DNA of 64,000 nt from Sphingobacterium sp. SYP-B4668 (GCF_027627455.1 NZ_CP115483.1:434001-498000); one strand, 5' to 3'. Positions 46,500-57,458 are shown, counted from the first letter of the stretch. A program made the numbers and translations. The notes: generated by a model not told the origin, from the sequence alone.

Positions 46500-49475
46500 A
46501 TGATGAGAAACGTATACACTCTTATTTGTATTTGCTCGTGTTGCCTTTTAAGCAGCTTTTCCTTTGGGAAAACACATGCGTCTTGGGTAAAAGACTACAT
46601 GTACGGAATTGCTGACACGACGGAAGATGAGCTAAGTCAGGAGGTCACGGACAGCCTTAAAAGGATTCTGAATGTGGTGACAGCACGTCGAAATTCGCCT
46701 GACTCTGTGGATATCGAGTTGATGAATAAAAATCCATACATCAGTGTTGCTCAGTTTGTAAAGGGAGCGGTTTCTGGATTGTACGTCCAAGAACCTTCAG
46801 GTGAGCCTGGAAGCTTAAAGAATATCGTATGGCGGGGACTATCAAGCCCTTTGTTGGCAAATCGAAATGTAAATGCTGTACAACCGACCATCTATGTCAA
46901 TGGTGTGCCTTTGGCGCAAGAAAGCAGTTTTGCATTTGATATCCAACGTTATCAATTCAATAAAATTGGTACAGAGACAGATTTGTTTACCCGAGTGGAT
47001 ATGAATGCCATCAAATCGATTGAGGTCATAAGAGATCCCGTCAAACTCGCCGAATTGGGGCCACTGGCGGCCAATGGAGCTATTTGGATCATAACAAAGT
47101 CAGGTAAATCGGGCCCGAGGGAAATTGCAATCAACAGTTACTATGGATTTACCCAGAAGACAGCTGTAACGCCTATCAATGCGGAGTACGAGAATATGTT
47201 TCGTCAACCCTTCTATGCAAAGTATGGAGACTTGAACGATCGATTGCGCTATCCAGGATATTTGAGTGATTCTACCAATATGAACTATTATGGTCCTTCG
47301 GACTGGTCTGATCTTTATTATAAGAACAATCCCCTATATGCTATAGATATGAGTCTAACGGGAGGATCGGATCGCGCTAATTTTAGTTTTCATGGCGGAC
47401 ACAAGAGCAATGCAGGAAATGCAGATAATACCAAATTCAAAGGATATACAGCCTTATTCAGTGTCAATATGGCTCCATTTGAGTGGTTTACCGTATCAGC
47501 ATTGATCAACGCCAATCGATCTGAACGTCAGCGTAATAAAAACTTGAGAGATCGCTATGCCGAGACGGCATACCTGCCGGATTTGTCCACCCCCTTGTCG
47601 CCTAATCGTCATACATATGCTTATTATTTAGATCAATTCAACGGATCCTTAGATGATAATATCATGAATGCCGTAAATGGTTTTATAAACTTTAAATTCA
47701 AAATTATCAAAGACCTTTCTTATGAAAGTAGATTGGCTATCGATTACACAGAAGGTATTCGAGACGTATTCTGGCCATCAACCTTAATGGAGGGAAGCAA
47801 TTTTGTGTCTAACTTTTTTGGTTATTCACAGCGATTGGTGTTTAGTAACTACCTAAACTATAGCCTGAAAGTCAATCCGAAGAGTCAACTCAATCTTCAT
47901 CTGGGGAGTGACTATGTAATGGACCTCTATCGATATAACTATGCACGAGCATATGATGGACCGAATGATTTTGTAAAAATCAATGTCGTGAATGGGAATG
48001 CTGCTGAGAGTGACTATCTACTGCCGAAAGGCGGATTGAACGTATATCGTTGGAATAATAAGGACCAATTCAGAATGCAGTCGTTCTATGGTCGAGCAAA
48101 GTACAGCTATGCAAATATTTTGGAGGCCGAGGCATTAATCAGATTCGATGGAGCCTCGACAGTACAACCCGATAGCAGATGGTTGTTTACGCCTGCAGCC
48201 AATGTGTCGTGGAATTTGAAAGAACACCTTTTGTCGGGAGAAAGCCCATTCTCAAGCCTGAAACTTAATTTGGGGGCTGGACGTATCGCTCGGCCAATAT
48301 CGGGTGCTCGCTATGCAACAGGACCGCAGTATTCGACCAATATGGGATGGAGCACAGAACCTGGATTGGTGTCATTTAATGGTTTTGCAGGGATTTCCAG
48401 ACCCTATAACTCTGGGTGGATAGGATACGATATCAACTGGCCATACTCGGATCAGATGAACTTATCGGTGGATGCTACGTGGTGGCAGGATAGAGCTTTT
48501 GCAACGCTGGCTTTGTATAACAAATCGGATAAAAATCAAATTGTAGAAATTCCAGTTCCGAATGAATATGGCTACAAAAGCCAACATGTGAACGGGATGA
48601 CCGTGCAAAACAGAGGGGTAGAGTTGACGTTGGGGGCTACAATCCTACAGAACCCAAATGGAGTTCAATGGAAAACATCTGTGAATGCCTCATTCAATAA
48701 AAACAAACTTACTGCTTTGCCACGTGGCCTTGACGAATTAGTCATTGGTGATCGTAAATTAAAAGTGGGTGCGCCCATCGATCAATTTTGGTTGTATGAG
48801 AATGAGGGGATTTATGAACGGGAATCGGATATTCCGGTGAATCAATCGGGGCGTAAATTAGCATTCGACGGAATCTACCTGAATGCTGGAGATCCTATTT
48901 GGAAGGATAGTAATGGTGACTTCAACGTCGATGAGCAAGATAAAGTGATGAAGGGGCAAGCCACTCCAAAAGTCTTTGGTGGTTGGGCCAATCAAATTTC
49001 TTATAAGGGATTTGATTTGGGGGTGCAACTATATTTTGCCGCTGGGCACAAATTATTAAATCAACGTGCTTCTACTCGATACGATTTTATCAACAATGAG
49101 AGTAACAATAGCATCCAGTCCGTAAGAGAGATTTTTCATTGGCAACAGGATATCGATATTGAAAAGTACCCAATTTATAATCCATGGAGTAGCGTAGTAC
49201 CGTATCGTGTTGATCAGGATTTATTCCTAGAGAATGCTTCTTTCCTAAAACTACGTTCGCTAAGCATAGGATACGATTTATCTGCTCTGGGGGGGCTAAA
49301 GGAGCGTGTCAAAACACTAAGAAGAGCATATGTATATGTCTCTGGCACCAACTTGCACACGTGGACGGGATTCTCAGGTCTCGATCCTGAGTTGGTCGAA
49401 TTTAACGGGTATTATACCGGATACGGCCAACCCTTAGCACCGACATATACATTGGGAATAAAATTGGATCTATAA
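46500..49475 (+). CDS. SusC-like TonB-dependent transporter lacking the N-terminal carboxypeptidase-like domain
   Basis: A 991-residue outer-membrane receptor with signal peptide (about 1-23). Unlike the other SusC proteins here it has no CarboxypepD_reg domain and no DEVVVVG TonB-box block; about 45 acidic residues (DTTEDELSQEVTDSLKRIL) lead to the plug (VAQFVKGAVSGLYVQEPSG, IEVIRDPVKLAELGPLAANG). The barrel ends YTLGIKLDL. It is followed by SusD after 19 bp. It is the first gene of the LacI-linked locus. How it contacts TonB is not evident from the N-terminus. Confidence 0.92.
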   Translation: MMRNVYTLICICSCCLLSSFSFGKTHASWVKDYMYGIADTTEDELSQEVTDSLKRILNVVTARRNSPDSVDIELMNKNPYISVAQFVKGAVSGLYVQEPSGEPGSLKNIVWRGLSSPLLANRNVNAVQPTIYVNGVPLAQESSFAFDIQRYQFNKIGTETDLFTRVDMNAIKSIEVIRDPVKLAELGPLAANGAIWIITKSGKSGPREIAINSYYGFTQKTAVTPINAEYENMFRQPFYAKYGDLNDRLRYPGYLSDSTNMNYYGPSDWSDLYYKNNPLYAIDMSLTGGSDRANFSFHGGHKSNAGNADNTKFKGYTALFSVNMAPFEWFTVSALINANRSERQRNKNLRDRYAETAYLPDLSTPLSPNRHTYAYYLDQFNGSLDDNIMNAVNGFINFKFKIIKDLSYESRLAIDYTEGIRDVFWPSTLMEGSNFVSNFFGYSQRLVFSNYLNYSLKVNPKSQLNLHLGSDYVMDLYRYNYARAYDGPNDFVKINVVNGNAAESDYLLPKGGLNVYRWNNKDQFRMQSFYGRAKYSYANILEAEALIRFDGASTVQPDSRWLFTPAANVSWNLKEHLLSGESPFSSLKLNLGAGRIARPISGARYATGPQYSTNMGWSTEPGLVSFNGFAGISRPYNSGWIGYDINWPYSDQMNLSVDATWWQDRAFATLALYNKSDKNQIVEIPVPNEYGYKSQHVNGMTVQNRGVELTLGATILQNPNGVQWKTSVNASFNKNKLTALPRGLDELVIGDRKLKVGAPIDQFWLYENEGIYERESDIPVNQSGRKLAFDGIYLNAGDPIWKDSNGDFNVDEQDKVMKGQATPKVFGGWANQISYKGFDLGVQLYFAAGHKLLNQRASTRYDFINNESNNSIQSVREIFHWQQDIDIEKYPIYNPWSSVVPYRVDQDLFLENASFLKLRSLSIGYDLSALGGLKERVKTLRRAYVYVSGTNLHTWTGFSGLDPELVEFNGYYTGYGQPLAPTYTLGIKLDL

Positions 49476-49494
49476 CATTTAAGCAGAATACATC

Positions 49495-51012
49495 ATGAAA
49501 AAATATATAAAAGTAGCTATAGCATTGTCCGCCGCTGTCCTTCTGCTGCCAATCACCTCCTGTGATAAACAATTGGATGTAGTCGCTTCGGATGTGGCAT
49601 CTGAGGAATTGCAATGGAAAAGCATTTCTGATACTAAAGCAGGATTAATGGGTATATACGGTCTGATGAGAGCTGCGATGTTTGACAACAACGCACATTG
49701 GGTGTATGGTGAGATGCGAGAAGGAGATTTTGAGTCTTTTAATAGAGCCGATCTAGATGCGATACATGATCATGATTTGAAGGCCTCATATCCTGTTATC
49801 AAATCACTGACGAATTGGAGACGATTTTATGCGGTGATCAATGCGGCTTCCTTATTTATCGAACGTGCGCATGAAGTTTTTGAAAAGGATAAGCGATATA
49901 CGGAAATCAATCTGAAGTGGGACATTGCTCAAGCCAGAACGATTCGAGCTTTTACCTATTTCTATATGGTTAGAATCTGGGGAGATGTACCATTGTTGCG
50001 CAAATCATTTGATGATGGCGAATTCTTGGAGCGACCAAAAAACGATAAAGAGACGGTGTTGGCTTTTGCTGAAGAAGAATTGTTGAAGGCGGTAGAGGAC
50101 TTGCCTTATGGGTATGGTTTTTTGACGGAAAGCTATTATGGTGCAGGATCTTCTGTGTGGAGAGGGGTATTGTTTAACAAAGTAACAGCTTATGCGATTC
50201 TATCCCATATGGCAGCGTGGCAGCAACGCTACATCCAAGCGGATGCATATTCAAAGTTTGTCTTGGATACGTACGATCGTATTGCGGTGTCGTATTCATC
50301 AATTGGCACCCTGACGGGACGGACCGGGATTTTTTCAACAGAATACGTAGGTGGACAAATATTAGCAGTGGGCTCACCTTACTACCTTAGTGAAGCTACG
50401 GCGACAGGGCATATCGAGGAATTGACTTTGGCAGCACCCCTCGTATCTAAAAAGAACCCGGCAATCTTTATACCAAAGGATACCATATCTAAAACCTTCC
50501 CTGAACCTAATGATACGCGCTTCGGGATAGATACAATTTCTGGATTAACACGGACCAACTATTTTACCAATTATAGTGGAGAGACCCCCATCTTCAGTAA
50601 GATTAAAGTGCTGCGAGATGGCAACACCACCGGAAATTCATATGCTGTATTTGGATCGGCATTGGTCTTTACCCGACTTGAAGAAATGACCCTATTACGG
50701 GCCGAGATATTGGCTGTATTGAAGCAAGAGACGGAAGCGATTCGTCTACTCAACGTCGTAAAAACCTTGCGAAACACAACACCGTTTACATCAGCATCAA
50801 AAGAAGATTTAATCACGGCCATTTTTGAGGAAAGAAGACGAGAATTGATGGGTGAAGGATGGAGATGGTATGATCAAATACGTCTCAATCGCATTAAAAC
50901 TGTGAACCAACGGATTGGTGAGATGATTGATAATGATGGAATTTACTGGCCAATTGCTTCTGAAGTTTTGAAAAATAATTCACTTATCAAACAGAATGAT
51001 TACTGGAATTAA
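49495..51012 (+). CDS. SusD/RagB-like nutrient-binding lipoprotein
   Basis: A 505-residue lipoprotein (lipobox LPITSC, Cys23). It shows the SusD helical core (ARTIRAFTYFYMVRIWGDVP) and C-terminal signature IFEERRRELMGEGWRWYDQI. Normal length. It partners the SusC encoded 19 bp upstream and is followed after 22 bp by a fasciclin-type lipoprotein, forming the first SusC-SusD-FAS1 module of the locus. Confidence 0.95.
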   Translation: MKKYIKVAIALSAAVLLLPITSCDKQLDVVASDVASEELQWKSISDTKAGLMGIYGLMRAAMFDNNAHWVYGEMREGDFESFNRADLDAIHDHDLKASYPVIKSLTNWRRFYAVINAASLFIERAHEVFEKDKRYTEINLKWDIAQARTIRAFTYFYMVRIWGDVPLLRKSFDDGEFLERPKNDKETVLAFAEEELLKAVEDLPYGYGFLTESYYGAGSSVWRGVLFNKVTAYAILSHMAAWQQRYIQADAYSKFVLDTYDRIAVSYSSIGTLTGRTGIFSTEYVGGQILAVGSPYYLSEATATGHIEELTLAAPLVSKKNPAIFIPKDTISKTFPEPNDTRFGIDTISGLTRTNYFTNYSGETPIFSKIKVLRDGNTTGNSYAVFGSALVFTRLEEMTLLRAEILAVLKQETEAIRLLNVVKTLRNTTPFTSASKEDLITAIFEERRRELMGEGWRWYDQIRLNRIKTVNQRIGEMIDNDGIYWPIASEVLKNNSLIKQNDYWN

Positions 51013-51034
51013 TGAACGCTAACCTAATTAAAGA

Positions 51035-51706
51035 ATGATGACGATATTAAATAAAGTACTGGGGCTAGCCTGCCTACTGATAGGGTTGGCCTCCTGTCAG
51101 AAAGGGGATCAGTATTATTTCGATTATAAAAACGAGACCAAAACCTTTGATGGTACCATACTCGATTACTTGGATTCGCAACCTGGTGTATTTGATTCTC
51201 TAATCCTGACGCTCGATCGTGTAGCCGAATTAAGGACAGCTCTCAAAGATGACAGTAAGCAGTATACCTTATTTGCAGTCACCAATAGGAGCTTTGAAAT
51301 TGCGATTAAATCATTGAATACCACGCGTAAACTGGCCAACAAAAAACCACTATATATAGAAGATTTGGATCTTATTGAGGTCGACTCCATTCTTTCCCGG
51401 TATGTATTTCAAGGCATGTATGATACGGATTATCTAAGCCCGTTTGTGGAAGGGCAAACGATAGAAAGCGTAAGGTACAATTACAAGATGCATATGCAAT
51501 ATGAGGTAACCAATGCTTCTGGTTTAGTGGGTGGTGGTCAGCAACAAATTGAGTTGAGTGATGTCAATAATTCCATCTTTCAACGCTACTGGAAATCAAT
51601 AAATACAGCTTCGGTCAACTTGAAAACAAAAAATGGAGTAATCCACATCTTGAGCTCGGGACATGATTTTGGCTTCAATAAATTAACGACAAAATTTGCG
51701 CAATAA
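51035..51706 (+). CDS. Fasciclin (FAS1)-domain lipoprotein, first copy
   Basis: A 223-residue lipoprotein (lipobox LASC, Cys21). A FAS1-like domain follows (GTILDYLDSQPGVFDSLIL, YTLFAVTNRSFEIAIKSLN, then GVIHILSSGHDFGF). FAS1 domains mediate adhesion or binding. It is paralogous to the protein at 57459-58199, which occupies the same place after the second SusD. Its stop falls just before the DUF5007 gene start. Confidence 0.85.
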   Translation: MMTILNKVLGLACLLIGLASCQKGDQYYFDYKNETKTFDGTILDYLDSQPGVFDSLILTLDRVAELRTALKDDSKQYTLFAVTNRSFEIAIKSLNTTRKLANKKPLYIEDLDLIEVDSILSRYVFQGMYDTDYLSPFVEGQTIESVRYNYKMHMQYEVTNASGLVGGGQQQIELSDVNNSIFQRYWKSINTASVNLKTKNGVIHILSSGHDFGFNKLTTKFAQ

Positions 51707-51707
51707 T

Positions 51708-52742
51708 ATGAAATCCACGTATCTAACTAATCTATGCCGTATCCTTACGATAGTGGGAATGGTCATCACGTTGCAGGCTTGTAAAAAATATATCCCTGAA
51801 AATAGAGATTCATTGGGCTCAGAGGTCGACTATACAACCAAGGAATTTAATCCCATATTGGGTATAAAGAATATCTATGAAAATGCGGCATATGTGGGCA
51901 CCAATACCTCGCAGCCCCTACAATTTGCTTTGGTAAATGTCCGGACGACCAAGGGGGAGATCCCGACTGAATTAATGGACAAGTTTCCGGTAAAAATCTG
52001 GAAAAAGGAATATTCGGGCGAGGAGAAGTCATTGGCTGAGATAGAAAGCAAACGAAAAGTGGAGTACCGCCCAATGCTTGAGATTGGGAAGAATTCTGGC
52101 GATATCATTTTTTGGGACAGTGGTAACTCGAATATCGTGAAGACGATTCCAGATTCTGGATATGTATTTGATGTCGAAATCCAAAATAACGGCGGACGTA
52201 AGTATGTCCGTAATATGAAGCTTAAACCCTACAAAGAGATGCCCTATACCCCTTCTATCTACAATGCGATAACAGGGGTTGCACTGAATTCATTTGTGTA
52301 TCCAAATCGCATGCGAAATCTCTATGGCGAGCGGGATCCAATATTCAACGTCAGGGTGTATTTCCGTAAAGATGTGGACAATAAGGCACCCGGAAACAGC
52401 TTGACTTTCAGTTTTGTAGATTCTTTGAACAACTACATCGATCCGATGCTCTTCAACCAAACTGATTGGGATAATTTGGTTCACGGCTTTGATCGTAAAC
52501 TGGTAGATAAAAAGATGGTGTATCAGGTGGCCTACCCTATGCCTTTGATTTCGAAACGGACACGCTATACAACTCAGGATGGGAAATTAGCAAATGTCTC
52601 ATTTAGATACAGCAGAATAGGATTTGGAGGATTTAGACAGGAATCTGAAATAGGATTGGAATATGCAATTTTTGAGGAAGGTCATTGGGAAATCCAAATC
52701 AGGTTCGCAAATGAGACGCCCAAATTCGAAGACGAAAAGTAG
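51708..52742 (+). CDS. DUF5007-type surface lipoprotein
   Basis: A 344-residue lipoprotein; the frame is open from 51696, but the Met at 51708 starts right after the previous stop and gives the better signal (lipobox ITLQAC). The mature part (CKKYIPENRDSLGSEVDYTT, NPILGIKNIYENAAYVGTN) matches my recollection of DUF5007, found next to SusCD pairs, with no known function. It is probably a ligand-binding surface lipoprotein. It lies between the FAS1 gene and the second SusC (22 bp gap). Confidence 0.75.
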   Translation: MKSTYLTNLCRILTIVGMVITLQACKKYIPENRDSLGSEVDYTTKEFNPILGIKNIYENAAYVGTNTSQPLQFALVNVRTTKGEIPTELMDKFPVKIWKKEYSGEEKSLAEIESKRKVEYRPMLEIGKNSGDIIFWDSGNSNIVKTIPDSGYVFDVEIQNNGGRKYVRNMKLKPYKEMPYTPSIYNAITGVALNSFVYPNRMRNLYGERDPIFNVRVYFRKDVDNKAPGNSLTFSFVDSLNNYIDPMLFNQTDWDNLVHGFDRKLVDKKMVYQVAYPMPLISKRTRYTTQDGKLANVSFRYSRIGFGGFRQESEIGLEYAIFEEGHWEIQIRFANETPKFEDEK

Positions 52743-52763
52743 AACCAATTAAGAATTGTAATT

Positions 52764-55700
52764 ATGAAGAATATATATCTTATTTTGCTATCCATATGCA
52801 TGCTGTGCAGCAAATCTTTGTGGGCACAGGAGGCAATAACGGGCACCGTCAGAACGGGAAATAACCAACCATTGGCCAATGTGACCATCTTATTGGGGTC
52901 GTCCAAGAAGGTGTTGGGTAGTACCAATACGGCGGGGGCATTTAGTGTTAGCGTACCGGCCAATGCAACGCTAATATTTAAAAGTATCGGATTTGAAGAG
53001 CAGAGGGTACAGGTGCAGGCTGGCAAGCGCGTGTACAATGTCAGCATGAAAGAAAGCGATCAGATGCTCGAAGAAGCAGTAGTGGTTGGTTATCAGGCGC
53101 GTAAAAAGGAGTCATTGACAGGGTCTGCCGTGGTGATCAGCGGTAAAGAAATCCAAGACGTACCTGCAGCGAGTTTCACCGATTTATTACAAGGTAAGGT
53201 TGCAGGTCTAAATATTCAAATGAACAATGGAACGCCTGGAATGCGAGGTTCTATGGCTATTAGAGGGGTTTCTAATCTGAACGTCTCTGGTTCTGGTGAT
53301 AATGCCTTTTTGACACCTACCGCCCCACTGTTTGTCATAGATGGAGTTCCATTAGATGAAAATACAGGATATGAGTATGGATTTGAATCCGCCTCTCCAG
53401 GTGTCAGTCCCCTATCCCTGATTCCGGTAGAGGACATTGAATCGGTCGTGGTGTTGAAAGATGCCCAAGCAACGGCTCTTTATGGGTCTAGAGGTGCATA
53501 CGGTGTTATCTTGGTCCAAACCAAAAGAGGAAACTCCAGCATACCTATTGTTCAATACACCTCGCAATTATTTTTAAATACCGTTCCGACGTTAAGGGAC
53601 GTGATTGGTGGCGCTGCAGAGCGAAGATTGCGGGTCATGCAGATTCTGCAGTATGACTCCACTTATAGGGCGGCCTTGGAGCGAATCAATAATACCCCTT
53701 TTTTGGCAGATAGTAATAATGTGTACTACAATAATTCTACTGATTGGCAACGCCTATTTTATCGGAACACCATCAACCATTCGCAAAACGTGAACATCTC
53801 TGGAGGAAGTCAACAGTTCAATTACAAGTTGAACAGTGGGTTCTACCAAGAAAAAGGGATTATTCAAAATACAGGCTTCAACCGCTATACGTTGCAGATG
53901 AACATGCAATATAGGCCAAGTCCAAAGTTCATGATGTCGGCCTATGTTAACACGAGTTTGGGAAAAAACAGCACGGGAAGTGGCAATGCTTTTAACCAAT
54001 CTGGGGTCGGGACTGCGGCAAATACAACGTCGCTGCTACCACCGCCATCTTTCTCCTCGGCTAGTAATGTCGCAATGGCTGCCCTATCCGTGGACGATGA
54101 TAATAAAACCGGAAACATTGTCAATCAAGTGGAACTGCAATATCAACCTATTGAAGGACTAATCGGTACCTCCACCATAAGTTATAACTATACTTTTTCA
54201 ACGAAGGATCGCTTTCTACCGGAAGCACTGAACGCCAATAGCTCGGAAATCTATTCGTATAATGATCGTCGAGACAAATTGTACAATCGGAACATGTTGT
54301 CTTTCACAAAGACATTTGCAGAGAAGCACAATATTTTAATCTATGGTTTTTCCGAAATGGAATTCAATAATTTCAGAGCAGATGCTATGCGATTAAATGG
54401 TACACCAAGTGATCAGATTACATCAGCACTAGGATACAATACGCGCATCACCCGCGGAGGAACGTTGAACAACATTGCTGAGCAACGTTTGCTGAGCTAC
54501 TCGGGGGCGGCCAATTATAATTATGATTCGAGATATGTTATGGAGTTTACCTATCGTGTCGATGGGACTTCGGCTACCGGTAATATTAACCCTTGGTCAC
54601 ACAATCCTTCGATTGGAGCGAGGTGGAACTTTAAAGAAGAGTCATTTATGCAAGACGTAGATTGGCTGTCCTATGGATGGATTAGAGGTAGTTGGGGGAA
54701 AAATATCGCGCCTTCGGGCTCTATATATGATGTATATGGTCGCTATACGAGTGGTGGTACTTACAATAATCAGCCCGGCACACAGTTGGTCATGAAGTCG
54801 GTACCCAATATCCAATTGGTACCACAAAAAACGACACAGTTGAATGGAGCTATTGAATTGGGATTCTGGAACAGTCGATTAACCATGGTTTATGAAACCT
54901 ATTACAAACAATCCGATCAGATCTTGCGTGAAAAGAAGATTGCTAATCACAATGCCTTTGAGAGTGTAAAGACCAACGAAACCAGTATGGTCAATATGGG
55001 ACATGAGTTGATGGTCTATTACCGACCAAAGTTTGAAAATGACAATTGGGATATGACTATCTCGGCCAACGGCGCTTTAAATAAGGATTATGTCACCGCT
55101 TTGCCGGATGGTGTAAGACAGTTTTCAGAAGCTGATCCCAATGTTACGAACCTGACAACATTGTTTCGCCTAGGGATAAATTCCCGAACAAATGTACTCC
55201 TGCATTATAACGGAGTATATAAAACCGACGATGAGGTCCCTGTAAATCCACTCACTGGATTGAAATATCGTGCAGGGAATGCTGTTACAGAGGGAGCTTT
55301 CTTTAGGGCCGGAGATCCAATCTGGACAGATATCAATGGTGATTATGTATTGGATGAGAATGACTATGTGTATGTAGGTAACTCCCTTCCGATACTGACG
55401 GGTGGTTTCAACACCTTTACTAAATATAAGGAATGGTCTCTTCGTGCGGATTTCTTCTTCAGCATCAAGCGGGATATTATGAATAATGCGTTGGCAGATC
55501 GATTCCGTAATTATGCCGATCCAGACAACAGTCGCGCAGATCCAAAGGAAAAAAATCCAGGAGCACTGGTGCCCTTGGATAAATATGATATCTGGAGAAT
55601 GGCTGGAGATGATGCGTATTACCCTAATCCATTTGACTTTACACGATATACCTTATATGATCCTTATCGATATGACCAGACCTTATTTATGGAGGATGGT

Positions 55701-55931
55701 TCCTACGTTAAGTTTCAATCAGCGACGTTGGCTTACAACTTTGATCGGGAGAGATTTATCAAGCGGTTGGGAATCTCGTCACTACGATTGTATCTGACGG
55801 CTGGCAATATTTATACCTTCAGCCGCTATTCTGGCCCGGATCCAGAGATGGTTACCTCGATGGGGAGGGACTCATCAAATGGATATCCGAATAGAAGAAC
55901 CTATACAGTAGGCTTAAATGTTCAATTTTAA
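52764..55931 (+). CDS. SusC/RagA-family TonB-dependent outer-membrane transporter
   Basis: A 1055-residue SusC with signal peptide (1-21), CarboxypepD_reg domain (about 24-98, ITGTVRTGNNQPLANVTILL), TonB-box-like EEAVVVGYQARKK (103-115), plug (VLKDAQATALYGSRGAYGV) and a barrel ending VGLNVQF. It is the second SusC of this locus, in the same orientation and 22 bp after the DUF5007 gene. It retains the N-terminal domain that the first SusC lacks, so the two are not recent duplicates. Confidence 0.96.
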   Translation: MKNIYLILLSICMLCSKSLWAQEAITGTVRTGNNQPLANVTILLGSSKKVLGSTNTAGAFSVSVPANATLIFKSIGFEEQRVQVQAGKRVYNVSMKESDQMLEEAVVVGYQARKKESLTGSAVVISGKEIQDVPAASFTDLLQGKVAGLNIQMNNGTPGMRGSMAIRGVSNLNVSGSGDNAFLTPTAPLFVIDGVPLDENTGYEYGFESASPGVSPLSLIPVEDIESVVVLKDAQATALYGSRGAYGVILVQTKRGNSSIPIVQYTSQLFLNTVPTLRDVIGGAAERRLRVMQILQYDSTYRAALERINNTPFLADSNNVYYNNSTDWQRLFYRNTINHSQNVNISGGSQQFNYKLNSGFYQEKGIIQNTGFNRYTLQMNMQYRPSPKFMMSAYVNTSLGKNSTGSGNAFNQSGVGTAANTTSLLPPPSFSSASNVAMAALSVDDDNKTGNIVNQVELQYQPIEGLIGTSTISYNYTFSTKDRFLPEALNANSSEIYSYNDRRDKLYNRNMLSFTKTFAEKHNILIYGFSEMEFNNFRADAMRLNGTPSDQITSALGYNTRITRGGTLNNIAEQRLLSYSGAANYNYDSRYVMEFTYRVDGTSATGNINPWSHNPSIGARWNFKEESFMQDVDWLSYGWIRGSWGKNIAPSGSIYDVYGRYTSGGTYNNQPGTQLVMKSVPNIQLVPQKTTQLNGAIELGFWNSRLTMVYETYYKQSDQILREKKIANHNAFESVKTNETSMVNMGHELMVYYRPKFENDNWDMTISANGALNKDYVTALPDGVRQFSEADPNVTNLTTLFRLGINSRTNVLLHYNGVYKTDDEVPVNPLTGLKYRAGNAVTEGAFFRAGDPIWTDINGDYVLDENDYVYVGNSLPILTGGFNTFTKYKEWSLRADFFFSIKRDIMNNALADRFRNYADPDNSRADPKEKNPGALVPLDKYDIWRMAGDDAYYPNPFDFTRYTLYDPYRYDQTLFMEDGSYVKFQSATLAYNFDRERFIKRLGISSLRLYLTAGNIYTFSRYSGPDPEMVTSMGRDSSNGYPNRRTYTVGLNVQF

Positions 55932-55941
55932 TCATCAACTT

Positions 55942-57453
55942 ATGAAATACCAAGGAATTAAAACGATCATATATATCTTTCTCACAGCATCATTGTTTAC
56001 GATTTCTTCTTGTGGAAAGGAGTTTTTGAACTTGACTCCTATTGACGACCTATCGGGTAATAATTATTGGAAGCGGGAGCGGGATGTCAATCAGTATGTT
56101 CAAGGTATATACAATACGTTCAGAGATGCTACTATGCAAATGATGTTTTTCCCAGCATCCGGTGATTTGAGATGTGCCCCTATCAATCGTACGTCAGCGA
56201 CTTCCGGAGCAGGGCGAGATTATATTTCGCATGTGATGAACAACAACCTGAATGCGGCCATATATGGGGACTTCAGTTATTTTGGGTTTGACAAGATTAC
56301 GCGTTGGAACCTTTTTTATAAAATGGCGCAATCGGCAAATATTCTTTATTATGAAGTTGGGCAAATGGAAAGCTCCATATTATCGGATCGACAACGTGAT
56401 GCTTATCGAGCAGAGGCTGTATTCTTGCGAAATTTAGCCTATTTCTTTATGGTGCGCCTGTATGGTGATATTCCGTATTATACTGAAGCCTACCAAAGTT
56501 CGCCCTTGCCACGTACCAACATGATCCAAGTGTTGAAGAATGGGCTAGCAGATATGGAGCAGCATTATAAAAATCTACCTTGGACGTATGATGATCCGTC
56601 TATTGTGGCCGTACGGGCTATGCGCGGCGCGGGGATTACCTTGATGATGCACATGAATATGTGGATTGCGGGATTTACAACAGAAGATAAGATTCCATAT
56701 TACGAAAAAGTAGCAGAATTGGGTGGTGAGATTTTGACCAATGGGGGGGCCTATGAATTGTTACCATTAGAGCGAACCAAGGAGATTTTTAAAGGGAGGA
56801 CTAAGGAAGGGCTTTTTGAAATCGTTCAGAACTTGAATTTTGGTGAAACTTTCCATCTATCGGCCACATTTGCGGATTATGTACTGCGAGCACCTAATAA
56901 AGTAACTACCCGCTCCTATATCTACTATGATACAAAGTTCATGGAAACACTGTATCCTCGTGGCGAACAGGACAAACGTAAAACAGTCTGGTTTGACGAA
57001 TATATCTACAATACCGATGGGATGATGCAGATGTTGAAATTTGTGAATGTATTTATGGAAGAAGGGGAGGATTACAACCCCGATGATAATCAGATTGTCT
57101 TTCGATATGCCGATCCTATACTGCTAAGAGCAGAGGCGTTGGCTGAGTTGAATCGTGAAGATGAAGCTCGCGAGGCAGTCAATATGATACGTCGGAGAGC
57201 TGGAGCAAAGCTTGCTCAGACAGAAACGGGAGAGGAATTGAAGGACTTTATATGGTGGGAGCGGGTGCGAGAATTGATGGGAGAGGGACATTTTTACTAT
57301 GACTTGGTAAGGACTAAAAAGGTAGTCAATTCAGACTATACTTCCAGGCCAATGAACGTCGTAGCCTTCAATTCTGGTGGGTGGACTTGGCCTATACATA
57401 AGGATGCATTGCTCAATAATCCGTTTATGACACTTAATAATTTCTGGAACTAG
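55942..57453 (+). CDS. SusD/RagB-like nutrient-binding lipoprotein
   Basis: A 503-residue SusD (start at 55942, MKYQGIKTII; the frame is open from 55918, which would overlap the SusC end). Lipobox TISSC (Cys24), then GKEFLNLTPIDDLSGNNYW. Core helix RAEAVFLRNLAYFFMVRLYG and C-terminal ERVRELMGEGHFYYDLVR are family hallmarks. It follows its SusC by 10 bp and precedes the second FAS1 gene by 5 bp. Confidence 0.95.
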   Translation: MKYQGIKTIIYIFLTASLFTISSCGKEFLNLTPIDDLSGNNYWKRERDVNQYVQGIYNTFRDATMQMMFFPASGDLRCAPINRTSATSGAGRDYISHVMNNNLNAAIYGDFSYFGFDKITRWNLFYKMAQSANILYYEVGQMESSILSDRQRDAYRAEAVFLRNLAYFFMVRLYGDIPYYTEAYQSSPLPRTNMIQVLKNGLADMEQHYKNLPWTYDDPSIVAVRAMRGAGITLMMHMNMWIAGFTTEDKIPYYEKVAELGGEILTNGGAYELLPLERTKEIFKGRTKEGLFEIVQNLNFGETFHLSATFADYVLRAPNKVTTRSYIYYDTKFMETLYPRGEQDKRKTVWFDEYIYNTDGMMQMLKFVNVFMEEGEDYNPDDNQIVFRYADPILLRAEALAELNREDEAREAVNMIRRRAGAKLAQTETGEELKDFIWWERVRELMGEGHFYYDLVRTKKVVNSDYTSRPMNVVAFNSGGWTWPIHKDALLNNPFMTLNNFWN

Positions 57454-57458
57454 TTTTA

